A DNA stretch of 64,000 nt from Dyella terrae (GCF_004322705.1 NZ_SIZZ01000003.1:372001-436000), one strand, 5' to 3'. Shown: positions 1 through 9,339, counted from the stretch's first letter. A program made the numbers and translations. The notes: generated by a model from the sequence alone, not told the origin.

Positions 1-495
1 GCTGACGACGACGCTCGCGCCGGCCAGCGCTGCCAGTGCGTAGATGTCGGCGCGCAGGACCGTGGGGATGCCCGATACCAGCACGTCGCGCAGGATGCCG
101 CCGCCAATGCCGGTAAGCATGCCCAGCAGCGCAGCCATCATCGGATGGATGCCATGGGCCAGCGCCTTTTCGGCGCCGGCTACCGCGAAAAACGACAGGC
201 CGATGGCGTCGAACCACAACACCTCGCGGCCAAAGCGATTGGTGATCGGGTACCAGAGGAATGTGATCAAACCCGCAACCACGGAAACCACCACGTAGCG
301 CCAGTCGGCGATGGCGGCCGGTGGCACGGCACCGATCAGCAGGTCGCGCGTGATGCCGCCGGCGTTGCCTGCGGCGAAAGACAGCACCAGCACGCCGAAG
401 ACGTCGAGCCGGCGCCGGATGCCTACCATCGCGCCGCTGATGGCGAAGACGAAGGTGCCGCCGAGATCAAGCAGGAGTACCAGGTAATGCACCAT
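1..495 (-). CDS. TRIC/UPF0126 family membrane protein (3' end cut by window)
   Basis: Polytopic inner-membrane protein of the trimeric intracellular cation channel (UPF0126, YadS/YicG) family; bacterial members conduct monovalent cations, but the substrate of this one is not shown by sequence. 165 codons are visible and the C-terminus lies outside the window. The family hallmark is present twice: GGITRD at residues 46-51 and GGGILRD at 131-137, one in each of the two repeated three-helix halves, with hydrophobic helices around both. It starts 28 nt downstream of the M20 amidohydrolase stop on the same strand, so the two are probably co-transcribed. A GGAG lies about 12 nt before the ATG. Confidence 0.85.
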   Translation of the reverse strand, partial: MVHYLVLLLDLGGTFVFAISGAMVGIRRRLDVFGVLVLSFAAGNAGGITRDLLIGAVPPAAIADWRYVVVSVVAGLITFLWYPITNRFGREVLWFDAIGLSFFAVAGAEKALAHGIHPMMAALLGMLTGIGGGILRDVLVSGIPTVLRADIYALAALAGASVVVS

Positions 496-523
496 CGGTT
501 TGCGCGCTCCGGTTGTCGGTCGA

Positions 524-1777
524 TCAGGCCGGTGCCAGCCATGCGCGTGCGGCCACCAGCAGGGTTTCCACGCCGGTTTGCAGCGTAGGGTGCAGAACCG
601 GCAGGAAGCGTGGATTGTGGTTGGTCGGGATCTCGTTGAGTCGGTTGGCGGCTTTGGCCCTGGCGTACGCATCGGGATCGGTGCCGCCCACGAACCAGAA
701 CACCGAGGGTACGCCCCACGCGGCACCGAAGGAACCGAAGTCCTCGCTGGCCGAGGTCGGCCCGGTCTGCCGCACGCGTTCGGCCGGGAAATGCGCGAGG
801 AACGCCTGGTGCACGCGTGCCGTGGCGTCGGCATCGTTGGTGACCAGGTCGTAGCGATCCAGGGGCGTGATCTCGGGCAGCTTCGGCGCGCCCGAGGCCA
901 TCGCTTCGGCGTTGACGATGCGCGTGATGGCCGCGAGCACCCGCTGTCGCACGCTTTCATCAAAGGTGCGCACGTTGAGCTTGATGATCGCTTCGTCGGG
1001 AATGACGTTTTCCTTGGTGCCGGCCTGCAGTGCCCCCACGGTAAGCACCGCCGCTTCGGTGGGCGCCAGTTCCCGCGCGACGATGGTTTGCAGGCGCAGC
1101 ACCGTGGCCGCGGCCATGATCACCGGATCAATGCTCGCCTGTGGCATGGAGCCATGCGCGCCACGCCCAAACAGCCGAATCTGCAGGCTGTCGGCCGCCG
1201 AGGTGATCACGCCTGTGCGGCCGGCCACCGCCCCGGCCGGACCGACCATGACATGCTGCCCGAGGACGACATCCGGTTTGGGGAAGCGCTCGAACAGTCC
1301 ATCCGCGATCATCGCCCTGGCACCTTCGGCGGTTTCTTCGGCGGGCTGAAAGACCGCCATCACGGTGCCGCGCCAGCTGTCTCGCGCCTGCACCAGCACG
1401 GTGGTGGCGCCAACCAGCCACGTGACATGCATGTCGTGGCCGCAGGCGTGCATGACGGGCACGGTCTTGCCCTCGCGATCGACGGCGGTGACCTTGCTTG
1501 CATACGCCACGCCAGTCGCTTCCTCGACGGGGAGGGCGTCCATGTCGGCGCGCAGCATCACCGTCGGTCCGTCGCCGTTGCGCAGCAGGCCGACGACGCC
1601 GGTCGTGCCTATCCCCGTGGTGACCTCGTAACCGGCAGCGCGCAGGTGGTCGGCGGCACGTGCCGCCGTGCGATGCTCCTGCATGGACAGCTCGGGGTGC
1701 GCGTGGATGTCCGTATACAGCGTCTCCAGGCGTGGAAGCAGGGCCGTGAGCGCGGAGTCGGAAGGCGTGCCGGTCAT
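524..1777 (-). CDS. M20D-family metallo-amidohydrolase
   Basis: Zinc-type amidohydrolase/carboxypeptidase of the M20D group (hippurate hydrolase, AbgB and IAA-amino acid hydrolase relatives), which removes N-acyl or aromatic-acyl groups from amino acids. 417 aa, normal for the family. Visible motifs are RADMDAL at 76-82, HACGHDMH at 110-117 (metal-binding Cys and His) and PAEET at 145-149 (catalytic and metal-binding Glu pair). The reading frame stays open 59 codons further upstream, but I place the start at 1777 because a GGAGGA lies 9-14 nt before this ATG and the upstream part is arginine/proline-rich with no family similarity. No signal peptide is seen, so it is likely cytoplasmic. The true substrate is unknown. 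Confidence 0.9.
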   Translation of the reverse strand: MTGTPSDSALTALLPRLETLYTDIHAHPELSMQEHRTAARAADHLRAAGYEVTTGIGTTGVVGLLRNGDGPTVMLRADMDALPVEEATGVAYASKVTAVDREGKTVPVMHACGHDMHVTWLVGATTVLVQARDSWRGTVMAVFQPAEETAEGARAMIADGLFERFPKPDVVLGQHVMVGPAGAVAGRTGVITSAADSLQIRLFGRGAHGSMPQASIDPVIMAAATVLRLQTIVARELAPTEAAVLTVGALQAGTKENVIPDEAIIKLNVRTFDESVRQRVLAAITRIVNAEAMASGAPKLPEITPLDRYDLVTNDADATARVHQAFLAHFPAERVRQTGPTSASEDFGSFGAAWGVPSVFWFVGGTDPDAYARAKAANRLNEIPTNHNPRFLPVLHPTLQTGVETLLVAARAWLAPA

Positions 1778-1954
1778 GATCGTGGATCCTCCGATGATGC
1801 GTGCATCGAGCATGCGCAGTGGCGCGGGGAGCCATGGCCCTCCACGCCCTGGGAACCACTTCGGATCATAGGCACCGGCCGATAACGCGGGGTGAAAGGC
1901 GGTGCGGTGTGGGCCCCTCGCAGGATGCTTCGCATGCGCGATGGGCGGGGTCAC

Positions 1955-2380
1955 TCACTCGCGCGGCGGGAACCACGCATGCAGGATCTTGCCGTTACGC
2001 ACTTCGTACACCGCAAGCGCTCTCGGCTTGCCCTTGTCCGCCGGCAAGCCCAGCACCTGTTCCTGGTCGACGACGACCGGGCCGTTGACGACACGCTGGA
2101 CGATGTCCACGTGGAAAGCCTTCGGCATCGTCGCGAGAAAGGCGTAGGCCTTCTTCAGCGCCTCCGTTCCCGTGACGACAGGGCGCTTGCCACTGAGGTC
2201 AGTGATCGTCACATCCGGGGCGTAACACGACGCAAACGTGTCGATGTCGTGGGCGTTGTACGCCTCGACCTGGGCCTGCACGACGGCTGCGGGATCGTCG
2301 GTCTTGTTATCGCAGGCGATCGCAGCGAAAGGCAGCAGCGCCGGCATGGCCATCAGGCATCGCGTGATGAGAGCGGGCAT
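1955..2380 (-). CDS. Exported SnoaL/NTF2-like protein, possible lipoprotein
   Basis: 141-aa protein with an N-terminal export signal ending ..FAAIAC, followed by one NTF2/SnoaL-like fold domain (pattern VQAQVEAYNAHDIDTFASCY, then ITDLSGKRPVVTG). Such steroid-delta-isomerase-like proteins occur in many contexts and no specific reaction can be assigned. The cysteine at about residue 24 could be a lipidation site, but the residue at -3 is Ala, so the lipobox is weak. The start at 2380 is chosen because CGGAGGAAAAG precedes it; the frame is open further upstream without an SD. The gene is separated from the downstream M20 gene by 177 nt. Confidence 0.75.
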   Translation of the reverse strand: MPALITRCLMAMPALLPFAAIACDNKTDDPAAVVQAQVEAYNAHDIDTFASCYAPDVTITDLSGKRPVVTGTEALKKAYAFLATMPKAFHVDIVQRVVNGPVVVDQEQVLGLPADKGKPRALAVYEVRNGKILHAWFPPRE

Positions 2381-2553
2381 CTTTTCCTCCGGTGAATGGG
2401 GATGCACTATGGGTGGGCCCGGGAGGCGTGAACCATGCGTCGTCACGCAAGGGGCGATGGCGACATTGGCCATCCTGGCGGAAACGCGCAAGTCCCACAC
2501 GATCACCCGCGATCGTGCCGGGTAAAACCTGTTGGCCAACGCAAGGACGTAAC

Positions 2554-4077
2554 GTGCATTCGACCGGTGCTTCAGTCCGTCATGCCATGCCTGACCCGCG
2601 TGGCAGCGTCATCCCGATCGTGGTGATCGCCACGCTCTTTGGTATCGCCCACATGCTCACCAACGGGCAATACGGTTTCCATCGCGACGAGTGGCAGTTC
2701 CTGAGCGATGCGCAGGACCTGGACTGGGGCTTCGTGCCTTATCCACCGCTGACAGCTGCGCTGGAGCTGCTGGGACTGAAGATGTTCGGCCTGTCGCTCA
2801 TCGGGCTGCGGATGTTTTCCGTGATCGCGCAGTCGCTGGTGATCCTGGCCAGCGGCCTGATGGCGCGCGACCTGGGCGGCGGTCGGACGGCGCAAATCTT
2901 CGCCGCGCTTGCCGTCGGTCTGTCGCCGGTGCCGATGTTCGAAGCGACGGAGTTTCAGTACTCGTCCTTTGACATGCTTTGGTGGGTGCTGATCGCGTGG
3001 TGCGTGATCCGCATGCTGCGCGATGAGGAGCCGCGCTGGTGGCTGGCCATCGGCGTGCTCGCCGGGCTGGGCATGCAGACGAAATACTCGATGGCGTTTT
3101 TCCTGGTGGGTGTATTCGTCGGCGTCATTGCCACGGATGCGCGCCGCCACGTGGCCAGTCGCTGGTTCTGGATCGGTGGTGTCGTCGCGTTCCTTATCTT
3201 CTTGCCCAATCTTGTCTGGCTCATACGACACGACTTCATTTCCTACCATTTCCTCCAGGGCATTCATGCGCGTGACGTGGGGCAGGGGCGTGCGCATGGT
3301 TTCCTGCGCGATCAGTTCCTGTTGAACGTCAATCTGTTTGCCGCGCCGGTATGGCTGGCGGGCTTGTATGCCTATGCCAGGGATGCGCGCTATCGCATGC
3401 TGGCCTGGATGTATGGCGTGCCGTTGCTCTTCATGGTGCTGGCCCAGGGGCGCTTCTATTACATCTGCGGTGTCTACCCGATGTTGCTGTCGATGGGCGC
3501 GGTGGTGTGCGAGCGATGGCTGCGCGGCCAGCGTGCGGTATCGCGGAAGGTCATCACGTCCGTGGGTTTTGCCGGTGTCATCGCCATCGGCATCTTCGCA
3601 GCGCTGCGTATCGTGCCGATAGCCACGAGCGGCCCGCTGCGCGATTACGCGCTCAAGAACAACACCGACTTGCGCGAAGAGATCGGCTGGGAAGAGTTGG
3701 TAACCACCGTGGCGGCGATTCGCGATGCGTTGCCTGTCGATCAGCAGGCCCATCTTGGCATCGTCGTTGGCAACTATGGCGAATACGGTTCGATCGCTCT
3801 GCTCGGCCCGCGCTACCGCTTGCCGATGCCGTTCACCGCCGTCAATACCGCGTGGATTCGCGGCTATCCAACGCCATCGCCGACAACGAACATTGTCCTT
3901 GGCAGTTCGCGCGAACGTGCCGAAGAGCTCTTCGAAGGCTGCCGCCTGGCGGGCCATACCGCTAATGCCTGGGGCGTGATGAACGAGGAATCGCTCGACC
4001 ATCCGGACATTTTCGTGTGTGGTCCGGCGCGCAGGCCCTGGAGCGAGTTGTGGGGGCACGGCCCGGAGTTCGGTTAG
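2554..4077 (+). CDS. GT39/PMT-family integral membrane glycosyltransferase
   Basis: Roughly 507-aa polytopic membrane protein of the dolichyl-phosphate-mannose protein mannosyltransferase/ArnT superfamily (GT39, PMT_2). These enzymes transfer a sugar from a polyprenyl-phosphate donor to a lipid or protein on the periplasmic side. The family Asp-Glu pair of the first periplasmic loop is visible (HRDEWQFL, D45-E46), followed by about ten hydrophobic helices and a soluble C-terminal part. I prefer the GTG at 2554 because AAGGA lies 7 nt upstream; an ATG at 2587 is the alternative and has no SD. Acceptor unknown; it sits alone between a regulator and a lipoprotein gene. Confidence 0.8.
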   Translation: MHSTGASVRHAMPDPRGSVIPIVVIATLFGIAHMLTNGQYGFHRDEWQFLSDAQDLDWGFVPYPPLTAALELLGLKMFGLSLIGLRMFSVIAQSLVILASGLMARDLGGGRTAQIFAALAVGLSPVPMFEATEFQYSSFDMLWWVLIAWCVIRMLRDEEPRWWLAIGVLAGLGMQTKYSMAFFLVGVFVGVIATDARRHVASRWFWIGGVVAFLIFLPNLVWLIRHDFISYHFLQGIHARDVGQGRAHGFLRDQFLLNVNLFAAPVWLAGLYAYARDARYRMLAWMYGVPLLFMVLAQGRFYYICGVYPMLLSMGAVVCERWLRGQRAVSRKVITSVGFAGVIAIGIFAALRIVPIATSGPLRDYALKNNTDLREEIGWEELVTTVAAIRDALPVDQQAHLGIVVGNYGEYGSIALLGPRYRLPMPFTAVNTAWIRGYPTPSPTTNIVLGSSRERAEELFEGCRLAGHTANAWGVMNEESLDHPDIFVCGPARRPWSELWGHGPEFG

Positions 4078-4102
4078 CGGATCCGGTTGAACCGCTCGCC
4101 GA

Positions 4103-4885
4103 CTACTTGCCGCCCTTACCTCGAAGCCGCTGCGGCAGCAAAGAAATATCGGCACTGCGCTGGCGCAGCACGTCCAGGTAGTTGTAGATCGTAAAGCGCG
4201 TGACACCCAGCGCACTGGCGGCGCGTTCGACGCCGCCTTTTACGATGAACAGTCCGCGCTGCATCATGGATTCGACGGCATGGATCTTTTCGTCCTTGTC
4301 CATCGCGGATACCGGCTTGCCGAAACGGTGTACGGCCTCGGCGATGATTTCCTTCATCAATGCATCGATGCCGGGCGCTGCCTCGCGCGAAGCTTCCGTC
4401 TCCTTCGGGCGTGCCAGCATGCTTTGCAGCAGTGCGTGCGCCTGCACTACCACGGCCATGTCGGCATTGACGCAAAGGCTGGCGAAGTTGGTGCCGCCGC
4501 TGTCGCGGAAGATCACGGTGGAGGATTGAAGCTCCTTTCCGCTGCGGGTGAAGGTCTGGTAATCGGCGACCACCGAATGGGCATCCGTGTCGCCCTCCTG
4601 CAAGGAGCGCAGCAATTCGACGAAACCCTTGTCGCCATCGGGTCCGCTGAGAATCGATTCGCCCACCGAGCGGCCGGAGACGTGGCCGTTGAGAATCTTG
4701 ACGATCGAGCTCTCCGGGCGCGTAAGGTCGTGCAGCACGATTTCCACGTTCTCGCCGACAAAACTGCCGACGACATCGACGATCGGGAACAGCGCGGCGA
4801 ACATTGCCTCGCGCTCGGCTCGCAGGCTGGCCGTCACCTCCATGCGGGGCGGGACGGCGCGGGAGCGGGAGGACTTGGCTGCCAT
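4103..4885 (-). CDS. YheO/DauR-like transcriptional regulator (PAS_6 + HTH_22)
   Basis: 260-aa regulator with the YheO-type PAS-like domain in the N-terminal half (VDVVGSFVGENVEIVLHDL then SSIVKILNGHVSGR) and a C-terminal HTH_22 domain (MQRGLFIVKGGVERAASALGV, then TRFTIYNYLDVLR). Family members include DauR, the repressor of the D-arginine catabolic operon of Pseudomonas aeruginosa, so a small-molecule-responsive repressor of amino-acid-type catabolism is the natural expectation. It is divergent from the RidA gene, and the tandem palindromes at 5014-5048 lie between them. Start 4885 follows GAAGGA at a rather long 12-nt distance; the frame is open back to 5059 but those codons would cover the operator and look non-coding. 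Confidence 0.88.
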   Translation of the reverse strand: MAAKSSRSRAVPPRMEVTASLRAEREAMFAALFPIVDVVGSFVGENVEIVLHDLTRPESSIVKILNGHVSGRSVGESILSGPDGDKGFVELLRSLQEGDTDAHSVVADYQTFTRSGKELQSSTVIFRDSGGTNFASLCVNADMAVVVQAHALLQSMLARPKETEASREAAPGIDALMKEIIAEAVHRFGKPVSAMDKDEKIHAVESMMQRGLFIVKGGVERAASALGVTRFTIYNYLDVLRQRSADISLLPQRLRGKGGK

Positions 4886-5013
4886 ACGTCTTGGGATTCC
4901 TTCGGGGTCTGTCGCGCCGCGGCGCAGGGGCACATTACGTGGTGGGCGGGCGTTCGACCAGACGGGTGACCCTGCCGACGGTTTGCTTGACACCCCACCC
5001 CGGTCACTGATAT

Positions 5014-5048
5014 TCAACAAACCGTTGATCAAATCAACAAACAGTTGA
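5014..5048. promoter_or_regulatory. Tandem operator: two 15-bp palindromes 20 bp apart
   Basis: TCAACAAACCGTTGA at 5014-5028 and TCAACAAACAGTTGA at 5034-5048 differ in one central base and are separated by TCAAA, giving exactly 20 bp start to start, about two helical turns. Each half-site pair is TCAAC/GTTGA. The array sits 56 nt upstream of the RidA start and 129 nt upstream of the regulator start, in an AT-rich patch of an otherwise GC-rich region. Inference: binding site of the adjacent YheO/DauR-like regulator, controlling both directions. Confidence 0.8.
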
Positions 5049-5103
5049 ATTGTAGCCATGAACCGCGCGCCAAGGCGCGCGGGGGTCTGAACGGGGAACG
5101 GGA

Positions 5104-5592
5104 ATGGGTGAGATCGAACGGCGACTTGCGGATCAGGGCCTGGCGCTGCCGCCGGCCATGCCGACGCCGGAGGGTGTGCGCTTGCCGTTTGCGCTGGTGC
5201 AGCGACATGGCACCCGCCTGCTGTTTTCCGGCCACGGACCGCAATCGGCCGATGGCGGCATCCACCCGATGCGTGGGAAGCTCGGCGATGCTTTGAGCGT
5301 CGCCGATGGCTACGAAGCGGCGCGTCAGGTGGCGTTGTCGGTGCTGGGCAGCATCCAGCGTGAAGTGGGCAGCCTCGATCGCATCGGGCGCTGGGTGAAG
5401 GTGCTGGGCATGGTCAACTCGGCGCCGACGTTTTGCGAGCAGCCGGCAGTGATCAACGGTTTTTCCGACCTGATTCTTTCGCTTTGGGGCCCCGAGCGCG
5501 GCGCACATGTGCGATCGGCCGTGGGCATGGCGCAGCTTCCCTTCAACATCCCGGTGGAAGTGGAAGGCGAGCTCGAGCTTTTGAGTGACTGA
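5104..5592 (+). CDS. RidA family protein (YjgF/YER057c/UK114)
   Basis: 162-aa protein of the long RidA subgroup (YjgF_endoribonc type). RidA proteins hydrolyse reactive enamine/imine intermediates released by PLP enzymes to keto acids and ammonia. Family pattern is seen from LLFSGHGPQSADGG (about 39-52) through the C-terminal LPFNIPVEVEGELEL. The usual C-terminal arginine of archetypal RidA (as in R-x-C-V-E) is not present, as is common in this subgroup, so deaminase activity is uncertain. It is the first gene of the unit controlled by the tandem operator and lies 12 nt before a PLP enzyme gene, which supports a metabolic partnership. No signal peptide, so cytoplasmic. Confidence 0.88.
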   Translation: MGEIERRLADQGLALPPAMPTPEGVRLPFALVQRHGTRLLFSGHGPQSADGGIHPMRGKLGDALSVADGYEAARQVALSVLGSIQREVGSLDRIGRWVKVLGMVNSAPTFCEQPAVINGFSDLILSLWGPERGAHVRSAVGMAQLPFNIPVEVEGELELLSD

Positions 5593-5604
5593 CGAGATAC
5601 CGAC

Positions 5605-6846
5605 GTGACGATTTCCCGCCGACAACTGCTGAAAGGGCTCGCGCTGGCGCCTGCGCTGACGCTGGCGGGGCCGTTGCTGGCGTCGTCGAAACGGCCCGGC
5701 TTCGCGCCCGCCGATCTGGCTGGTGATTTCGAAGTCGTCCGCCACGAAACCTGCCTGAACAATGCGCGCTGGCATCCGTTGAGCCGCGGCGCGCGGGCAC
5801 AGGTGGACGCCTATATGGCGTACAAGGAACGTGGCGTATGGCAGCCCCCGGACCTGATCGATCATTTGCAGACGTCGGTACGCGCGAACTTCGCCAAGCT
5901 GATCAACGCTGACGTGCGAGAGATCGCCTACGTCAACAGCACCACCGCAGGCGAGACCATGCTCGTGGGCAGCCTGGGCCTGCCGGAAAAGGGCGGCAAC
6001 ATCGTCACCGATGCGCTGCACTTCGAGGGCTCGCTCTACATGTATGGCGCGCTGCAGAAGCAGGGCATGGAAGTGCGCTGCGTGAGGCCGACCGCCGACT
6101 GGCGCATCGACCTGAAGGACATGGCGCGCGCCATCGACGACAAGACGCGCCTGGTGGCGGTGTCGCTGGTGTCGTTCGTCAATGGCTTCCAGCATGACAT
6201 CAAGGCGCTATGCGACGTGGCCCATGCGCATGGCGCGGTGGTGTACGTCGACGCGGTGCAGGCCGTGGGCACGATGCCGGTCGACGTGCGTTCGCTCGGC
6301 GTCGATGCCATGGGAAGCGCGAGCTACAAGTGGCTGATGGGCGACTTCGGGCTCGGCTTCCTGTACGTCAGCCAGCGCCTGATTCCGCGCCTGCGTCGCA
6401 TCGTCTACGGCTACCGGCAGCTCGACAGCTTCGACTACCACGCGTTCCCCGGTGATGCGCCAGGTGAATACCCCGCGTCATGGTCGCAGCACGAGGATGC
6501 CGCCGGCTACTTCGAGATCGGCACGTATTCCAATGCCACGCTGGCAGCGTTGTCGTACTCGCTGCCGCAGATCATCAACCTCGGCCCGGATCGCATCCAG
6601 CAACACGCGCAGACGCTGGTTGCGAAGCTGCAGCGCGAGCTGCCGCGCCTGGGATATGCCTCGATGACGCCAGCCGACGCGAAGTCATCGATCGCAACGT
6701 TCATCACCAAGGATCCTGCGGATACGTCGGCGCGGCTGAACAAGGCGCGCGTCGATGTATCGGTGCAAGGTGGGCGCATGCGTGTGTCGCCCTCGATTTA
6801 CAACACGCAAGGCGATGTGGAGAAGCTGCTCGAAGCGCTGAGCTGA
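5605..6846 (+). CDS. Tat-exported class V aminotransferase-fold PLP enzyme
   Basis: 413-aa PLP-dependent enzyme of the class V aminotransferase / isopenicillin-N-epimerase-like / cysteine-desulfurase superfamily. The N-terminus carries SRRQLLKG, an excellent twin-arginine signal, then a hydrophobic stretch and ..PLLASS, so the folded holoenzyme is predicted to be exported to the periplasm. Landmarks: NSTTAGETML (phosphate-binding region), VYVDAVQAVG (Asp that pairs with the pyridine nitrogen) and SASYKWLMG with K242 as the Schiff-base lysine. GTG start at 5605, 12 nt after the RidA gene. The reaction may be epimerisation, beta-elimination or transamination; sequence alone does not decide. Exported class V enzymes are uncommon, and this one sits with a TonB receptor and a peptidase. 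Confidence 0.88.
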   Translation: MTISRRQLLKGLALAPALTLAGPLLASSKRPGFAPADLAGDFEVVRHETCLNNARWHPLSRGARAQVDAYMAYKERGVWQPPDLIDHLQTSVRANFAKLINADVREIAYVNSTTAGETMLVGSLGLPEKGGNIVTDALHFEGSLYMYGALQKQGMEVRCVRPTADWRIDLKDMARAIDDKTRLVAVSLVSFVNGFQHDIKALCDVAHAHGAVVYVDAVQAVGTMPVDVRSLGVDAMGSASYKWLMGDFGLGFLYVSQRLIPRLRRIVYGYRQLDSFDYHAFPGDAPGEYPASWSQHEDAAGYFEIGTYSNATLAALSYSLPQIINLGPDRIQQHAQTLVAKLQRELPRLGYASMTPADAKSSIATFITKDPADTSARLNKARVDVSVQGGRMRVSPSIYNTQGDVEKLLEALS

Positions 6847-6994
6847 CCTTCCGCCAGCAGTGACGACACGCCACCGATTGAAAACGCGGTATCCGGGCCC
6901 GTACCGGATGGGGAACTGCTGTCGCTCGAAAACAAGAAGCCACCGGAATGACCGGCGGCCCAGTCCAACCCAATTGTGCTCGTGGGGGAGAACC

Positions 6995-9259
6995 ATGATG
7001 AAGCGAATCAACCATCAACCGAAGGCGACGCCGCTCAGTCGCGCGATGCATAAGGCACTGGCCGGTACCGCCGCGCTGGCACTGCTGGCGCTGGCGCAGC
7101 CCGTCTTCGCGCAGGATGCCACGCCGGCCGATGCCAGCACGCAGAAGGCCAAGACCTTGCAGGGCGTGACGGTCACCGCCGAGAAGAAGTCGGAATCGGA
7201 GCTCAACGTGCCGATCTCCATGACGGTGGTGGAGGCGGCGACCATGCTCAATACCGGCATGTCGCAGCTCAACGATTATTACGCCAAAGTCCCTGGCCTG
7301 AGCGTCAACGATCGTGGCTCCGGCCGCACCACGCTGGTGCTTCGCGGCATCACCGCCGGTAGCGAAAACAATCCGACGGTGGGTGTCTCCATCGACGATG
7401 CGCCGTTTGGCTCCTCCACCAACGATTACTCGATTTCCGATATCGATCCGTTTGACATCGATCACATCGAAGTGCTGCGCGGCCCCCAGGGCACGCTCTA
7501 CGGCGCCAGTAGCATGGGTGGCCTGATCAAGTTCGTCATGGCCCAGCCCGATCCGGACAGCTTCCACGGCCACGTGCAGGCGGACGTGTCGAGCACCGAG
7601 CACGGCGACATGGGCCATGCGGTGCGTGCGTCGATCAATATCCCGCTGCGCGCCGACATGGCCGTGCGCGTCAGTGCGTTCGATCGTCAGGACGCCGGCT
7701 ATGTCGACGATCCGATGCAGCACAAGCACAACGTCAACTCGGGTGACGGCAAGGGCGGCCGCATCTCCTATCTGTGGAACGTGACGGATGCTTTCAGCAT
7801 CCGCGCGTCGGCGCTGGCGCAGAACTCGCACACTGACAGCAGCGCGCGCGTGGACATGCAGCAGAACAGCTACACGCCCGTGTTCGGCCCGTACGACCAT
7901 GTGCGCCTGCCCGGCACCGACATGTCGAACACCAAGGTCCGCATGTACACCGTGGAAATGGACGGCAAGCTCGGCTGGGCTGACCTGACCTCGGTGAGCA
8001 GCTACAACCAGTACTCGCTGGTGGGGCCGCAGGATGTGTCCGGCACGTTTGGCGGTATCGCCGGCATGATTTATGGCATCCCGGGCCTCGGCGTGAAGAT
8101 CGTCAACAACAGCGACACCGGCAAGTTCTCGCAGGAACTGCGCCTGGCGTCGCCGGATGACGGGCGCGCGCTCAGCTGGCTGGCCGGCGGCTTTTTCACG
8201 CGTGAGCACACGACGGGCTTCCAGCAGGTGCTGGCGGTCAACGGCGTCACCGGCGCGGATGAAGGCCTGGGTTCGATGTACGACGGCACGTCGCCGTCCA
8301 CGTTCAAGGAAATGGCCGCCTTCGGCAACGTGACCTACCGCTTTACCGACGCCTTCGACGTCCAGCTGGGTGGCCGCTTCAGTTCGGTGAAACAGCATTT
8401 CTCCAGTGCATTCTCCGGCCCGCTCAATGGCGGTGATTCCAGCGACAGCGAAAGTGCCAGCGACAAGGTCTGGACCTACAGTTTCAGCCCGCGCTATCAC
8501 ATCAGCAACGACGTGATGACGTACTTCCGCGTGGCCACCGGCTACCGTGCCGGCGGTGCCAACGCGCTGCTGCTCGACGACCAGGGCAAGTTCCCGAGCC
8601 AGTACAAATCCGACTCGCTGACCAGTTACGAGTGGGGCCTGAAGGGCGATTTCGCCGATCACACGCTCACGCTGACCGGCTCGCTGTTCTACATCGACTG
8701 GACCGACATCCAGCTCAGCGAGGTGTCGCAGGACTCGGGCAATACCTATTTCGTGAACGCTGGCAGCGCGAAGAGCCAGGGCGCGGAACTGGCCCTGAGC
8801 TGGCGCCCGGTGCGTGGCCTCACCCTTGCCGCGAACACGGCCTATACCGAAGCCGTGCTCACCAAGGACACGCCGGATGGCACCTACGGCAAATCCGGTG
8901 ATCGCCTGCCGTATTCGCCCAAGTGGTCGGGCAACCTCACGGCCGATTACGTGTTCCCGCTGGTGAATGGCCTGGACGGCAACGTCGGCGGTGGCGTGAC
9001 GTACGTGGGCGAGCGCGAAAGCAACTTCACCTCGTCCGCGGCGGCCCAGCGCTTCGCACTGCGTTCGTATACGACGGGCGAGATCCACGCCGGCGTGCAG
9101 TCCGATGCCTGGAACGTCAGCCTGTACGTCAAGAACCTCACCGATGCACGCGGTTACCTCAGCGCCACGCCGCAGAACAACACCACCGGTGTGAGTTCGT
9201 ACGGCCTGCTGCTGATCCAGCCGCGGACGGTCGGCGTCTCGGCTACCTATAACTTCTGA
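6995..9259 (+). CDS. TonB-dependent outer-membrane receptor
   Basis: 754-aa outer-membrane transporter. A signal peptide ends at about ..QPVFAQ, followed by a TonB-box-like LQGVTVTAEK, a plug domain (VLRGITAGSENNPTVGV, then IDHIEVLRGPQGTLYG) and a 22-strand-type beta-barrel ending in the C-terminal aromatic residue (..ATYNF). The subgroup resembles receptors seen beside carbohydrate or peptide catabolic genes rather than classical siderophore receptors, but the ligand cannot be read from sequence. MM start at 6995 follows GGGGGAG. It lies 148 nt after the PLP enzyme gene and 80 nt before the M61 gene on the same strand, so it probably belongs to the same regulated unit. Confidence 0.93.
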   Translation: MMKRINHQPKATPLSRAMHKALAGTAALALLALAQPVFAQDATPADASTQKAKTLQGVTVTAEKKSESELNVPISMTVVEAATMLNTGMSQLNDYYAKVPGLSVNDRGSGRTTLVLRGITAGSENNPTVGVSIDDAPFGSSTNDYSISDIDPFDIDHIEVLRGPQGTLYGASSMGGLIKFVMAQPDPDSFHGHVQADVSSTEHGDMGHAVRASINIPLRADMAVRVSAFDRQDAGYVDDPMQHKHNVNSGDGKGGRISYLWNVTDAFSIRASALAQNSHTDSSARVDMQQNSYTPVFGPYDHVRLPGTDMSNTKVRMYTVEMDGKLGWADLTSVSSYNQYSLVGPQDVSGTFGGIAGMIYGIPGLGVKIVNNSDTGKFSQELRLASPDDGRALSWLAGGFFTREHTTGFQQVLAVNGVTGADEGLGSMYDGTSPSTFKEMAAFGNVTYRFTDAFDVQLGGRFSSVKQHFSSAFSGPLNGGDSSDSESASDKVWTYSFSPRYHISNDVMTYFRVATGYRAGGANALLLDDQGKFPSQYKSDSLTSYEWGLKGDFADHTLTLTGSLFYIDWTDIQLSEVSQDSGNTYFVNAGSAKSQGAELALSWRPVRGLTLAANTAYTEAVLTKDTPDGTYGKSGDRLPYSPKWSGNLTADYVFPLVNGLDGNVGGGVTYVGERESNFTSSAAAQRFALRSYTTGEIHAGVQSDAWNVSLYVKNLTDARGYLSATPQNNTTGVSSYGLLLIQPRTVGVSATYNF

Positions 9260-9339
9260 TCGCGTACGCTTTACCCCACGCCCTGGCATCGGCCGTGAAC
9301 CTCCGGTGTCGGGGCAACTTTTTTTAAGGAAGGATGCGA

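Noticed and set aside
500-1885. 461-codon open frame opposite the M20 gene
   Set aside because: Low-complexity Arg/Gly/His content and no start signal; the M20 motifs on the other strand are complete.
6704-9289. 861-codon open frame antisense to the TonB-dependent receptor
   Set aside because: Translation is His/Arg/Gln/Val-rich with no family pattern, and it is the expected shadow of a GC-rich gene; the plus-strand receptor is fully supported by signal peptide, plug and barrel motifs.
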